64,000 nt of DNA from Dillenia suffruticosa (GCA_033439265.1 JAVTVX010000035.1:6118001-6182000), one strand, 5' to 3'; positions 37,392-50,178 are shown, counted from the first letter of the stretch. Notes: generated by a model not told the origin, from the sequence alone. Made by a program: numbers and translations.

Positions 37392-38193
37392 ATGAAGAAC
37401 GGTGAATCAACAACAATCAATGTTGCAGAGACGAGCAGTGGCAGCAAGGGAAAGGTTCCTGTGGGTGAGGCCTCGGCTTATGCAGCCACAAAAGCTGCTG
37501 AGGAGAGAGCAACTGCAGGATGGAAGAGAGGTGTTGCAATATTCGACTTCATTTTGAGGCTTTGCGCTATTGCAGCTGCTCTAGGTGCAACCATTGCAAT
37601 GGGAACTACTGATCAGACTCTTCCCTTCTTCACTCAGTTCTTCCAGTTCCAAGCTAGCTATGATGACTTGCCTGCATTCTCGTACATAAACTTTGAATCT
37701 TCTCCCATTTGATCATTTTCAATGCTATGTTCACATCCAAACATTGATAGACTTCCAATGGCAGGTTCTTTGTGATTGCAAATGCCATAGCCAGTGGCTA
37801 CCTAGTCCTCTCTCTACCTTTCTCTATAGTATGCATCGTTCGCCCTCATGCCAATGGTGCAAGGCTTCTCCTAATCATTTTCGACACTGTAAGCTAGCAC
37901 ACTAACATCAAATTGCAAGGCAATTAAAATCAAAACAATCATATTTTGACATTATTATATCTTTTTCTGATGCATTGCAGGTGATTCTTACTCTGACTAC
38001 GGCTGGTGCAGCCTCAGCTGCAGCTATAGTTTACTTAGCTCACAACGGCAATTCTAGCACCAATTGGGTGGCGATCTGCCAGCAGTTCACCGACTTCTGT
38101 CAGCGAGTTAGTGGGGCCGTTGTGGGATCATTCATCGCAGTTGTTATCTTGATGTTCCTGGTTGTTATGTCTGGCATTGCTATTAGGAAGTAA
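37392..38193 (+). CDS. Casparian strip membrane domain protein (CASP type)
   Basis: Three exons, 37392-37681, 37765-37888 and 37981-38193, GT-AG, 208 residues. Four membrane spans as in the family: [80 protein letters not shown]. The first outer loop carries [20 protein letters not shown], the signature that marks true Casparian strip CASPs; the second loop has [18 protein letters not shown]. The N-terminus is long, cytosolic and charged ([13 protein letters not shown]). CASPs form the endodermal membrane scaffold that guides lignin deposition in roots. Which of the CASP1-5 subgroup it equals cannot be said. A TATA box and short leader precede it. No damage seen. Confidence 0.95.
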
Positions 38194-38517
38194 CTCTGAT
38201 CTTTCATGTTCCTAATGGTCTTCTCTATTCCTCTTCATTTTTACTGTGTGTCAATGTCAAAGATAAATGTGTACTTTTCTTCCTTCAAGAAATGAATAGA
38301 ATCTGTTGTATTACTTTGCAGCCATTCTTGTTTCTATTTTCCTGCTAAGAAAACAAACTATTTGGATCTGTAAGTCTACATCCCTTCCCTTGGAACTCCA
38401 ATTGTTGTCCTGTATATAATTCTTGAGATTCTTTGAATTATATTACCTCATGGGGGAATATTCCCCTGAAAGCAAGAATTCTTGCTAAAGAAACCTCGAA
38501 AGAAAATTACTGACATT

Positions 38518-38741
38518 TGTTGGCGTACGTGGAAATAGTACCTTCGTCCCTTTGTTGGCGTAGGTGGAAATGGTACCTTCGTCCCTTAACTAAGTCAGGA
38601 GTTCGACTCCCCCTGGATAACGAAAAAATAATGTTGAGAGACCTCCCATCAAATGAGACCGACAGTCAAATCGGTCCAGATTAGTCAATGTGAAATCTCA
38701 AATACCAGGCGATGACCTAGTCATAGGGACCCAAAAAAAAA
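38518..38741 (+). mobile_element. tRNA-type SINE with duplicated head
   Basis: The head carries a B-box-like GAGTTCGACTCC at 38599-38610 and the 3' end is CATAGGGACCC followed by nine A. The first 35 bases (TGTTGGCGTA and on to TCGTCCCTT) occur twice in tandem, 38518-38552 and 38553-38587, with two differences. No clear target duplication. A related inverted copy lies at 28647-28858. Confidence 0.7.
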
Positions 38742-40637
38742 CCTAAGGGCAATTGGTTAGCTTTTGCTCCGTTTGCTATGATGTCTGATGCAAAAAATCT
38801 TCTCAACAATAACGTTTACCGTTTCAAAGCATTTCAATACACTAAATTAATTAATATTTATATAAAAATCCATATATTTTTTATATTTATATATTTTTTC
38901 ATGTTTAATGAATTAAATTTAAAAAACAAAATTTTCATAAAAAATTGTATTCTTCCTTTTATTTTCAAATATTTTAAAACATAAATAAAACTATATCAAT
39001 AAAATTAAAATTGGATTTCATTTTTTAATTTACTAAACAACGATATATTATCTTTCTTTCTAAAAAAGTTAGTGAGAACTTAATTATGATTATTAAGTTC
39101 ATAAAACTAACTCAAACCAAAAATTAAAATTAAAAATTACGTATTTTTACATTATATTATCTTTTAACATCATTTGTTACATCATGCCAACTTAGTATTT
39201 ATGATCACATTGTTGCCGTTAGTAACCGAGGGATTTTATTATTAAACTTTTAGAGGTTTGAATATTCAATTTTCACATTTTGAAGTTTAGGGATTTAATT
39301 GTGAATTCAATACAGAGTTAAAGAGTTGTACATGTAGTTAACCTCCTTTTAGTTCGAAAAAATGGAGCCCGCAAAAAATGAATATCATAGTTCTTTTGCT
39401 TTTGTTTATACCCTTGTTAGTTAGGTTTAGGAGCCAAGTGGTACCTGCTTCCTCTTATCTCTTGGCCAAGGCTGCGAGTCCCCGTAATTGGTTGTGACAG
39501 ACCATAGATGGACTATATTTAAGTTTTGTTTTAAGATGGTAGAAAAATTATACTCAATAATGGTCTAGAATTCAAGTTAATTGAATTCAACTTTAAATCG
39601 AAAGAATTTGAGATAAATTCAAACAAAAATAGGGTTAAAGAAAAATCAAATTCAAGTCGAGGGCATTTGAATAAGCAAAGATTTGCGATAATAGGAAAAA
39701 AAAAAAAAATCTGTACATATTCAAATTGGAGCATGAAGTGATGAAAATTCAAACCAACAATAATAATTAATTGAAATCTCTAAAATCCACAACTTTATGA
39801 GAAATGAAATATCGTTTCACTTTATTCAATGCTTATCTTTTCTTTAGCAGAGGAAGTTGATTGACTTTTAAACATTAAGGCAACTTACAAAACTGGATAT
39901 GTTCTCAGCAAGCAAACATCCGATACAACACAAACATCACAAGAAGGAATAGATGAATGAGCAAACTGACTCAAAAGAGTTTGAGATGGCTAAAAAGTAG
40001 GGCTGGATGATCTACCATCCCTTTGGACAGCAGGACCAAACCCTGTTAACACAGCTCTACTGGCCCTTCTTTAGCTTTGAAGTGTAATATGATGGTTTTA
40101 GATCTTGATTGGAAGTTCAAATTATTTCTCTCGTTTATTATGTCCTACCATGGCAAGATTATGGTTAAAAATGCCATGAATGCAACATATCTAACCAAAT
40201 AGCCACTAAACATTGTAACTGAAACAAGTAACCCTGCAGGAGTTAAGATTAACATTCGCCTGGGAAATTAAGCAATCCACCATTAAAAGAAGGCCCTAAA
40301 ATGTTATGCATCACAAAACATAAGGTGCTTGGACAATATGAAGTCTGATCATTAACAGATATACTTGGCTTTTTCCTTCAAGAGACTGTTGTACAAATGA
40401 CAAATTTGCACAAGCATGCACCGAGTATATACATCCACCAAACACGAGACATGGAAGTAATGCAATAGACTATCCGAAAGAATTCCAGTTCTTGCAATTG
40501 TTGGTAGTCATGAAAGACAAGAACAGCCAGTTCCAAATTCTAGGAGGTTTTAATTTGGATCATGTTATTTCTTATCTTTCCATTAATCTATTTCATCTGT
40601 TTACTCTTAATGCACACATTCTAGGAGCTAATCAAGC
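38742..40637. other. AT-rich intergenic DNA
   Basis: No gene recognised. 38945-39110 matches 47460-47610 (see that repeat). The rest shows no structure I can name. Confidence 0.55.
38945..39110. repeat. Dispersed AT-rich repeat, copy 1
   Basis: Runs from CTTCCTTTTATTTTCAAATA through AATTTACTAAACAACGATAT to GTGAGAACTTAATTA, with a clear second copy at about 47462-47608 in the same orientation. Family unknown. Confidence 0.65.
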
Positions 40638-40785
40638 ACCATGTTGTCCCATAGTGTGCATCCAATCAATACAGTTTTATAAGGTATATGACTACTCATA
40701 AAGTTTATTACCATGCTGTCCCATAGTGTGAATCCAATCCTGTTTCTGCAATACAGTTTTACCAGGTATATGACTACTCCTGAAG
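40638..40785. repeat. Local tandem duplication, ~75-80 bp unit
   Basis: CACCATGTTGTCCCATAGTG ... GGTATATGACTACTC is repeated once as ACCATGCTGTCCCATAGTG ... GGTATATGACTACTC, with several differences. Confidence 0.75.
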
Positions 40786-42215
40786 CCAATTTTGTGTCAA
40801 AATCTTCCAACAGCAGAGCACCTCCCGTTTTGCAAATAGACAGAATCCTCCATGTATCGAAATCATAGGAAAATCATGGTTGGCAATTCCAGATGTAAGT
40901 TGCTAGAGGTAAAAGTTTTTCTATCTCACCCAAATTGGTGTACATTTACCGACAAAAGAATGGTGAAATAGCATATTGTTGTATTCAAAGGATGGCAATT
41001 TATAAATGAACATATGCTTGACAAAGCTATCGAGGATAAGCAAGCTTTCAAATAGTCTATGTACCGTAAGAAAATACTATGAACCCAATAAGAGCTAAAT
41101 GTGATTTAGAGAAGTATAATTAGCAAATTAAGGGATTAATTCAAATTATAAGTTCTTCAAAGCCAGCTAATGTGTGCCTTTTCATACTCTATCTAATAGC
41201 ATTATATGTCTGGTTCTTATTCTCGGCAACAGCTGATATAAATCTAACATGCCCTTCTTTTTCTTTCGTATGAGCATTTAAAATTGTCGATCTATCAACA
41301 TAACCTAACACAAAAATATCACTGCAGGCAATAATTCAGACTGCGACTTGAAGAGACCAAGTCCAAATACCAAGGATAAAAAAATGGAAAAAGGTGCAAC
41401 TCAATCAAATTTGAATGCAAGATATTAATTCTTTTTTTTTTCCTCTCTTTGATGAGCAATGTTGCATTTGAGACTATATTCTAAAGAATCTACTGTAGTT
41501 TTTCTGAAATTGGATCATTATCCAGAGTCCGAATGTGCTCGTGAATTAAAAAAGGATTACAATAGCAGTTCTTCTTTTCTATTATTACAGGATTATTTAG
41601 GCTTAATTGTCTGATTAATGCATAAATCATGTCACAATATCAATCATTAACTTTAAACTAAATATAAAATTACAGCTTCAAACAAGTTTAAAATTACTTA
41701 ACAAAGAAGTGAAATCAGACTCATACCAAACCCCTATGATCTTTGCAAGAAGAAAAGGGCTCAGCAAACTCCTTCCTCAGCGTAATATCCTTGGCAAAAT
41801 CCTCACTCTCCTTTCAGCTTTCTCCGCAGGCTTTCTCAATCTTGCCTTCAACTCTTCACTCCAAACAACAAAATCAAAACAAAAATCACAAACATTTTCG
41901 ATCAAACAATTTGAATTGCTGAAATTTTTTATTACCTTTAAACCAGGTTTGGGGTCATTGAAGACGAAATTGGAGCTTGACAGGAAGCAGATGGGGTCAG
42001 ATCTAGTGGAACGAGAAGAAGCAAAATAGAGAGATCTGAGTGGGTTTGTACGGGTCGGAGCAGAGAGAGGAGAGAGAAGAAGTGCTTTGGGAGAGAGAGA
42101 GAGAGAGGTTTCTGTCTATGGAGGCTTCAATTAGGAATGAGCAGATAGTTTCGGTGTTTATGATTTTCAGACTGACAAGTTCTGGTTCGGTGGTGGCGTT
42201 GGCGGTGGACATGAT

Positions 42216-42261
<46 letters not shown>

Positions 42262-43133
42262 TCAATTTCTGAAAGAATACTTTACAATTATACTATTCCA
42301 AAAGATTTTTTTTTTGCCTTAAAATGCCTAGCATCATGCTTTCAAGGTCCCTCAGATAAAATCAAACATAGAAAATAATATATTTCACAAGTTCCGAGAA
42401 TCAAACCTTGCAATTGAGTTGAAATTAGAAAATCAGCGCTTAAGCAGAGGAAATGATCAACTGAATACTAGTAAAGGTCATGCAGTCAACCTGTTCAACT
42501 ATAGGTGATTGAACTTATTTCCAACTTCGAGAACCTTTGTGTTATAAACAAATTGGACTTACATAGAAAGCATCTGGGATCAACCAACCACCACGTAATC
42601 GGGATTGGTTTGGCCAAAGCAATGAAACAGAAAAAAGAAATTAATTATAGAAGCATCAAGAATGGAAAGATGAAGTACAGAGTACAATTTGAGATACCAA
42701 TCCCATGGCTTTGGCCAAACCAAGTCTGTTTTCAGGTACTGTGATATCAGTTTATTTATAAATCCAATCAATCTTATCATGTACATAAGCCTTGTCATTG
42801 ACTTTCTATAGAAGCATTCCTAGACAACTGAAACATGAATGACAATGCTAAGTGCTGATGCACAAAACAAGTTATACACAAGTGTAGATAAAACATTCAG
42901 TTGACAAGGACATGGCATTAGCAGCAGTGGCAGCAGTTTTTCCGCTTTGACAAAAAGCTTGGTCTCTAAAACCTAAACTACATCTAAATTCCATAATTTT
43001 AATTCAGACCAAGTGGGTTGAGTTAATAGCTGGCATGAATAAGTTCTATCAACTATTAGACGCATACAAACTGGGGTAAGCTGGCTTAGTTTTACTTCAA
43101 TCTAGTTCGTGAAGTCTTGCAAGCTATGCTTCA
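40786..43133. other. Gene-poor stretch with one unassigned minus-strand frame
   Basis: At 42003-42212 the minus strand has a frame beginning MSTANATTEPELVSLKIINT, followed by CT-rich sequence; it looks like the start of a transcript but I do not recognise it and cannot place a further exon. A (GA)n run at 42220-42258 lies just upstream of it. Nothing else stands out. Confidence 0.35.
42220..42258. repeat. (GA)n microsatellite
   Basis: About 19 GA units. Confidence 0.9.
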
Positions 43134-43434
43134 TGTTCCATCAACACATGATTTTCCAAGAAAAAGAAGCCTCGGATAACTTCAAGATCGTCTGCAGATG
43201 ATTTGTTTAAATTTAAAATAAGGTGCAGACGATCTTGAAGTTATCCGAGACTTCTTTTTCTTGGAAAATTATTATGAAGCATACAATCTTAAACCACGGA
43301 TATGTGTTGATGGAACATAATGGTGGTAATTTTCCATCGAATTATGTGTTGATGGAACATAAACCATAGATATGTAGAATTATGTGTTGATGGAACATAA
43401 AAAGAAGCCTCGGATAACTTCAAGATCGTCTGCA
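43134..43434. repeat. Compact inverted repeat with third partial copy
   Basis: Arm 1 at 43151-43196 and arm 2 at 43224-43269 are reverse complements over 46 bases with one mismatch, around a 27-base loop. A third, direct copy of 36 bases of arm 1 lies at 43399-43434. A second element, TGTGTTGATGGAACATAA, occurs at 43303-43320, 43345-43362 and 43383-43400 and inverted at about 43134-43149. A transcript from either strand could fold into a long hairpin. One arm reads as protein (DDLEVIRGFFFLENHVLMEH) on the minus strand, so an exon scrap is also possible. Confidence 0.85.
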
Positions 43435-45407
43435 CCTTCTTTGTCATCAGTGCAGCAATTCAAGATGGGAAAACTCTAAAAAAAGATGTAGACAAATTTG
43501 TTCAAATTACCCTGACTTCAATGGTGTAATACAATGGTAGTTTCAACAAATAAACCACGTTTAAATATTTTAGATCAGACCTAGATCTTTTGGTCTGAAG
43601 ATACACTTCCCACCACCATCACACAATCCAAAAGAGAGAGAGAACATTATTAACTAACTAATGAAAACTCTACACGTCAAAGTCAAGAATTGGATACACA
43701 AACATAAGAGCTCACTATTGGAACCAAAGTTAAGTTCTTGCAAAACAAAGTTATGTTCTTGGGAAAAAGAGGTGTCACATAACATAGGATAACTCTGCAA
43801 GGACATTATAATGATGAAGAGCACAGGAAAATATGAAAAATATTGGAATCATATCAATAATCTACTCCAATTAGATAAGTACAACCACACATTAGCATCA
43901 TTTGCGGATCAGTGGAAGTGCATACGCATAATTGTACTCCCCAACTACGAGTAAGGAGAAGTTGGATAATAATTTTGCAGTAGAGTGCCAATAATATAGA
44001 AGAAAAATAAATTCTGTAATATAATATGATGCTAAAACTAAGACAAAAAGCTAAAGCACTCAAAACAGAAAAAGGACAAGAGGTAAATCATCAAGGGATT
44101 TCAAAGGAAGTAAGGTAAATCCCTTTTACATGAAGTAACTTTTTGTTAGCAAGAGATTATAATTAAAGTTGATAAAAAAATATTCACTAGAGAGCTGCAC
44201 AAAATCAAAACAAAAACAGAAACCAAATAGATTTGGAATAGAAAAGATTTATAATGTTTGTTGATAGCCCAACTCTCAGAATGCGGGACAGCTAGCATAG
44301 GGCCTTCAATAACCAAAACAAACAATAGGCAGTAGTTATGAAGTGGGTATAGGACACATAAAGCAGAGATGAAATTTTCACTGTCTGCTTAAATTTAGGA
44401 CAGCATGTGCGGAAAAATATGCACAAGAAGAAGATGATACGCACTTCCCCAAACAAATGATACAAACTTGTCAACTCTTATTCAAAATTACATTCACCTA
44501 AATTTCGTAAATCTGGTATACATTATCAACAACACAAGGGGATAGGGATGAGTGTATGCTCTGACATGACACTAAAAGCTGATAAAAATGATAGAGGACA
44601 ATAACAGGAGAACCTAGAGAGGATAGAGAACAGAGAAAGCAGCAAACTTCAGTAATCTGAAAGACTCATTGGGCAAGAATTGATGAGAAACCACAGATTT
44701 AGGAAATAGAGAAAAGCAGCCATACTTTTCAATAATCAATCATAGAAAAGCACTACCAATTGACCATGACTATTCAAATATTTGAAAGACATTATCCAAG
44801 GATTAGATGAAATGAAAGTCAAATGATAAAACCTTCAGCCCCATAGAAAAATCAGAATGGTCTTTGCTGTCATTATTAATGCTAACATCTAGGAGAAGTG
44901 TTGATAAGATAACAGTGAGGTCCTACAACTAAAAATAAAGGAAAACACAGAGTATTTCAGTGAATGCATCAATTATGTACATTGATAGTAGCCACAACAA
45001 TGTATTAATCACAAATAGTAAATATCCACAAGAGGAAAATAAGTCACATAAAAGAGTAAGGGAATAGTTTAATCCGCTGAGGCCTGCTGAAGGAAAAAGC
45101 ACATATATGGTATTTGAACAGTGAACTAGAATAATTATATAGAGGTAAGAGAATATAGCTGTATGAGTTACAGACTCGTGGTTGAAGGGCACTGTTACTG
45201 CATCGCACCTCTCATGTTCTGACATTCAGCACATTAAATGATATTTCTCTAGTATAATAAATCATTTGTAACCAAAGAAAAGCGAACAACAGAAGTTGAA
45301 CAAGTTGGTCGCAATAGGAATTGCAAGAAAGTTTCCTGAGTTACTAATTTCTACTCCATTCGTCTACCCCCACCCCAACCCCCATTGAAAAAAAAAATCT
45401 GAAATAC
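43435..45407. other. Gene-poor AT-rich stretch
   Basis: I looked here for the later exons of the SGR6 relic on the minus strand and found none that I could support. No repeat family recognised. Confidence 0.5.
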
Positions 45408-47101
45408 CTCATAATCAAGCATAGGAGGACCACTTTCGGACAAAGGTGATGCATTAAGGATATTCCCAACTGGGTTTTCAAAATCAAGAAAACAGTTTTA
45501 CTCATAAAATCAACTCTTTATATTCTATTAAAAAAAAAGAAGAAAATAAAAGGTATCAACAAAAACAGTTACAACAATGTTTAGGAAGTTTTACAAAATG
45601 CAATGGGCTTTCAAACTCAGGGATCATGAAGCTAGGCATGGAACTATTGCCAAAAAAAAAAAAAAAAAAAAAAAATTGATGCTAGATGCAACAAATCACA
45701 TCTACATCATCAAATGTGGAGAGAAAAGAAGAGCGATAATGAACTTAATTAGTCCTAATGGGTAAGCAGGAAAGCAAAATCATAACTTACCGTTGGCAAA
45801 AATTGTGGTCAACATTCCTCGCATTTCCAAGAATAGGCAAAATACATGAAAGTACACCTTTAACACGTGGAGTGATCTGCAAAGCTTTGACGATCAAAAT
45901 AAATAAATTAGCTTAATGCAGTAGACCAAAATATTTAGCTGACAGTAAAGATACAAAATGTGAAGCTGGATGAGTAAGGATTTTAACCATCCTGGTAAAG
46001 CTGAATGTGATACGGGAAGAAGAAGAAATATTCCCTCTATTATCTGCCAAAACAAGGAGAATTAAAACGATTGAAATTACCGAAACTAACCAGGTCGGGT
46101 AGACGTGAACCAATTGGCACAGGCAAACCTGACACAGCACTTTGCCAGTCAGCATTTAGTTCCTATATCGAGGCAAAAAGAAAGATAATGGCCAAGAGAA
46201 GAGCCAATGTCAAAAATTAAAATAAATGTTTAGAAGATACTTCTGATAGAAAGAAAGTTCATTGGGAAAGTTTTCGGCCTCCTGTCTCAGGGAGGATACT
46301 GGCTGGCAAAGATATAATTAGAAGCTAAGCATGTGAAATCTATTTTCATATTGTTAGATCATAGAAAACAACCTTTAAAACCCTGTCCATAATATTTTAA
46401 GACCCATCCAAAACCCAAAGTCTGCCTTCGAGCAAAGTTGACCAGCTATTACAGAGAAGAAAATTGAATTGCACACAATGCTAGAAAAACGAGGGGTTAA
46501 TCCATCATAGTGATCCCAGAAAATAGATCATTAACTAGGAAATTTGACCATGAAATTACCTTGGAGGAAACAATCGCGGCTGTGAGAATCTTGGTGAGTT
46601 CCGACATAGAAGAAGAATCAACATCCTTTTTGTCCAAAAAAAGTACAGCATGTGCCATATTTTGAAACAAATCAGCAATATTCCCAACTCTCTGATTAAT
46701 AACCTAATAACACCTCAGGAGAAAAAAAATGTAAAAATCGGGCAAATAGGAAAGGAAAAAAATAATGATAATAAATACACGACGGCCTCAAGGTGCAACA
46801 ATAAAGCAACAGTCAAGAACCAGAAGTGGACTCCTGGAATACCCCCACGATTAAGAGAGAAAGATTGTTACAAGGTAGCAATGTCTTTGAGAGAAGACAG
46901 AGGCATCTCTAACTCTGGGAGATCCATCAACGAGAGATGAAACTAAAACTTGAACCGCCTCTGAAATCATAAACCCCCAAAAAGGATGACAAATTTCAAA
47001 TTTCAATATTAATTAAATCAAACAATCAAAAAAATTATATAAAATTAAAGTCGGAAAGTACCAATAGCAGGAATCGAATTTCCAGAGTTTGAAGAAGCCA
47101 T
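45408..47101 (-). pseudogene. SHOOT GRAVITROPISM 6 HEAT-repeat gene relic, 5' part
   Basis: Exon remnants in order on the minus strand: 47062-47101 (MASSNSGNSIPAI), 46872-46960 (EAVQVLVSSLVDGSPRVRDA, then out of frame with SLKDIATL), 46560-46691 (GNIADLFQNMAHAV, LDKKDVDSSSMSELTKIL, ending VSSK), 46091-46162 (ELNADWQSAVSGLPVPIGSR), 45955-46043 (IIEGIFLLLP, then shifted to MVKILTHPASH), 45791-45876 (ITPRVKGVLSCILPILGNAR, shifted at its end) and 45408-45469 (ASPLSESGPPMLDYE). Most splice signals persist. SGR6 is a very large HEAT-repeat protein linked to vacuole behaviour and shoot gravitropism in Arabidopsis. Here an exon (NPLLVLD part) is missing, at least three frameshifts exist and the 3' two thirds were not found. 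Relic of a segmental copy; an intact gene should exist elsewhere. Confidence 0.85.
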
Positions 47102-47209
47102 TGATGATACAACCACCGAACAGATCGCAACACCAAGATGAGGAAGCAGAAGAAGAAGGAGAAAAACAAGAACAGTGGTAAAAATGCGATTCAACAACAT
47201 TAGATGATG

Positions 47210-48490
47210 TTATTCTGCCTTTTCTTGCTTCGCGACTGTGTTTCTCGTCACAACGAAGAACAAGAAGCGGTCAAATTCTTTTGTTTTGCTTGGCGCTCTC
47301 TCTCTCTCTCTCTCACACAATCTTCTTACGTTGCGTCGTGTTTTTTTTTTTTTTTTTTTGTTTCTATTTTTTTTCTGGATTTTTTAAAGTTACAGCTGGC
47401 AATTAGTTGTCAAATTCAAAATGAATTTAACGGATAAATTTTTCTTTAACCGTTAGAAATTTCTTCCTTTTATTTTCAAATATTTAAAATAACTAAACAA
47501 AACTATATTAATAAATTAAAATTAAATTTTATTTTTTAATTTACAAAATAATGATATATTGTCATTTTTCTTAAAGAAATTGGTGAGAACTTAATTATTG
47601 TTAGATAAAGAATAAATATTTCTAATTTAATTTTTAAATAAGTAATTTTACCCTTGTTTTACATTGCATTATACTTTTTGTAAATATGAGATCTTTTTTT
47701 CCAATAAAAAGAATGTATCCATATTTATTACTAACTATGTCCTATTAAATAAAAAAATATGCATTTAATATAAATAATTAAGTTGATACGGAATATAATA
47801 AAATCAACTTGGCAAAAGAAAGATTTATTTAATATTGTTGGTTTAAATAATTTTATTAGTAATAACGTTTATTTTTAGAAATTTTTAAAAATAAAATTTG
47901 AGAAAATAAGACTTTTGTTTGTTCCATTTAATCCTCCTTTTATTTAGGAAAATACTTTCAAAAAGTATAAAAAAACACCGGAAATATTTTTTTTTTAGAT
48001 GTTACGTTTTAAAGTTTGAAAAGAATTGTGACGATGGTAGAAAACATTTTTAAAGCAAATTTTAAACAATTTTAAATATACGAAAAGGTTATTTTTTAAT
48101 ATTTTCTACAAAAATATATTTGAAAAAATCTCTTGGGAGAATATTTACAAATAAAAATGTTCTATAAATTTTAATTTGTTTCGATTTGTATAACTTATCT
48201 CTATTTTGCTTTATTTACTTAACCTTTTTTTATTAAAATAAAAATTTTTAATAACAATAAAATCTAAAAATTATCATTTTCTTTAGGAAAAAACGTTATA
48301 TTACTAATTTTTATATTATGAACTTATATTAATGAAATTAAGTTTTATTTCAACCTTCTAAAATGAAATAAAGCCTCATCCAAAATAAAATAAAATTGTA
48401 AATGAGTCGGCTTCGCCTAAGTATAAAAGAAAACAGGGCAAGGGAGTGGTCATCCTCTCATGTGACCAACACATGAGCTCAATTTTTTGA
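47210..48490. repeat. AT-rich intergenic DNA with dispersed repeat copy 2
   Basis: 47462-47608 matches 38945-39110 in the same orientation. The remainder is very AT-rich with no gene. A T run at 47340-47359 lies upstream of the SGR6 relic. Confidence 0.55.
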
Positions 48491-49390
48491 TCGGAAACTC
48501 TTTTTTTTCCTTTAAGTTCTTTTGTATTTTTTTTTAATTTAACTCTTTTTATTTTCATTCAGATCATTCTTTTTTATTTTCATTTAGATCCCTTTTTTTG
48601 AACTTAACTTTTTGAATGGCAACTTTTTTTTTTTGTTTTCGAGTCCTTCCTTTTTTTATTCAGGTTCTTCAATTTTTTTATCCAAATTTGCTTTTTGTTT
48701 ATTTAATTATCAAGGTCTTTTTTTTTTCTTTTTTCGTTTAGCTCATTCTTTTTTTTTTTTCATTCTAATCCATTTTCTTTATTCAAGCCATTCCTTTTTT
48801 ATTTTTACCCATTTTTTTGCATTCGAGTGTTTCCTTTTTTTTAACCCCAGTTTTTTTGGCTTCAAGTTCATGGTTTTTTTTTTTTTTTCATTCTAATCAT
48901 TCCTTTTTTTTTTCATTTAGGTTCCTTTTTTTCATTCTTATTTTCTTTTTCCTATTTTTATCCGGTTTTACTTTTTTTTTTATCTAGGTCCTTTTTTTCT
49001 CATTCATATCTCTCCTTTTTAATTTTTTTTTACTTGTTTTTTTTAATTTGAGTATTTCCACTTTTTTTATCCCCTTTTTTTGCCCAAATTCTTGATCTTT
49101 TTTTTTTTTTCATTCAAAACATTCATATATTTTTATTTATTTGACCTAGTTTTTTTTTCTCCCAAGTCTTTCGTTTTATTCTTTTTTATATATATAGATT
49201 TTTCCTCCTTTTTGTCCCCACTTTTACATTGCTTTTTATTTTTTAACTATTCACAAAATTTATAACGCTGTCTTTTTATTTTTAGATCATATTTTTTTAT
49301 TTCTTTTTCATTCAAAGGATTCTTTTTTTAAAAATTTTTTGACCCGGTTTTTCTTTAAGTCTTTCATCTTTTTTGATATGGAAAAAATAT
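48490..49390. repeat. T-rich degenerate short-period repeat, second tract
   Basis: Same style as 16880-17830: blocks of 7-15 T separated by CATTCAAATC, CATTTAGGTCC, CATTCTAATC and the like. Open frames here are Phe-rich artefacts. It shares words but no exact unit with the first tract. Confidence 0.75.
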
Positions 49391-50178
49391 AATTCACATC
49401 TCGTAATCAACTAAAAAAAACTAATGGATGTAGTCGGTCTCTCACGTAAACAATATGTGACCTCTACCTAAAGAAATCAAAAAGTTCTCATGTCCCTATA
49501 TGTTACTTGTTCACCATTTTTACCTATTGTTTTACTTTTGAAATTTAAATATTCATTTGAAACTTTAGAACCGAACACATTTAGATAATATAAGTTTCAA
49601 AGGTAAAATTGATTCAAGACTATAAATTGTTTTAAAATTACTTTTTTCTCTCATTTATATTTATATTTTCTTATTCTTCTAATTATACTTATATATTTAG
49701 AGAAAATATAATTTTGATATCAAAATTTAAAAACCTTAAATATATTAAAAAAGATTTTAAAATTATCAAAACAATCTATTATAATCAAAATTTTAATATT
49801 TTGATTTGTATTATTTATTTATAATTTGATAACTATATTATAAATTTAACATATTATAATTATTTTTAGCCTATTCTTTTCGCGATTTACGGTGTGTTAG
49901 CCACATGCAAGTAATCAGAATTTGTGAAGATGGCTTTTCCCTATTTGTGCATTATTTTTAACATTTTATTTATTTATTTATTTTTGTTTTTTGTTTTGTT
50001 TTGTTTTTTTGAAATGCGTTTCTCGCCTGTGAAGGGAATGTTTGCAAAAAGCTCTATACGGCCACCGCCCAGCTTTGTATATGTTGGTCTCCTCATTTAA
50101 CACACACGCACACACTCTCTCTTTCTCTCTCTCTCTCTCATGTTTGTTTGAGGGTTTAGGGTTTTGAAAAAATTGGAA
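49391..50178. other. DCP1 upstream region
   Basis: AT-rich to about 49870, then less so. A pyrimidine tract (CTCTCTCTTTCTCTCTCTCT, about 50114-50138) lies in the likely 5' leader of DCP1. No clear TATA box was chosen. Confidence 0.5.

Noticed and set aside
48612-49265. Phe-rich frames in the second T-rich tract
   Set aside because: Low-complexity artefact of poly-T blocks.
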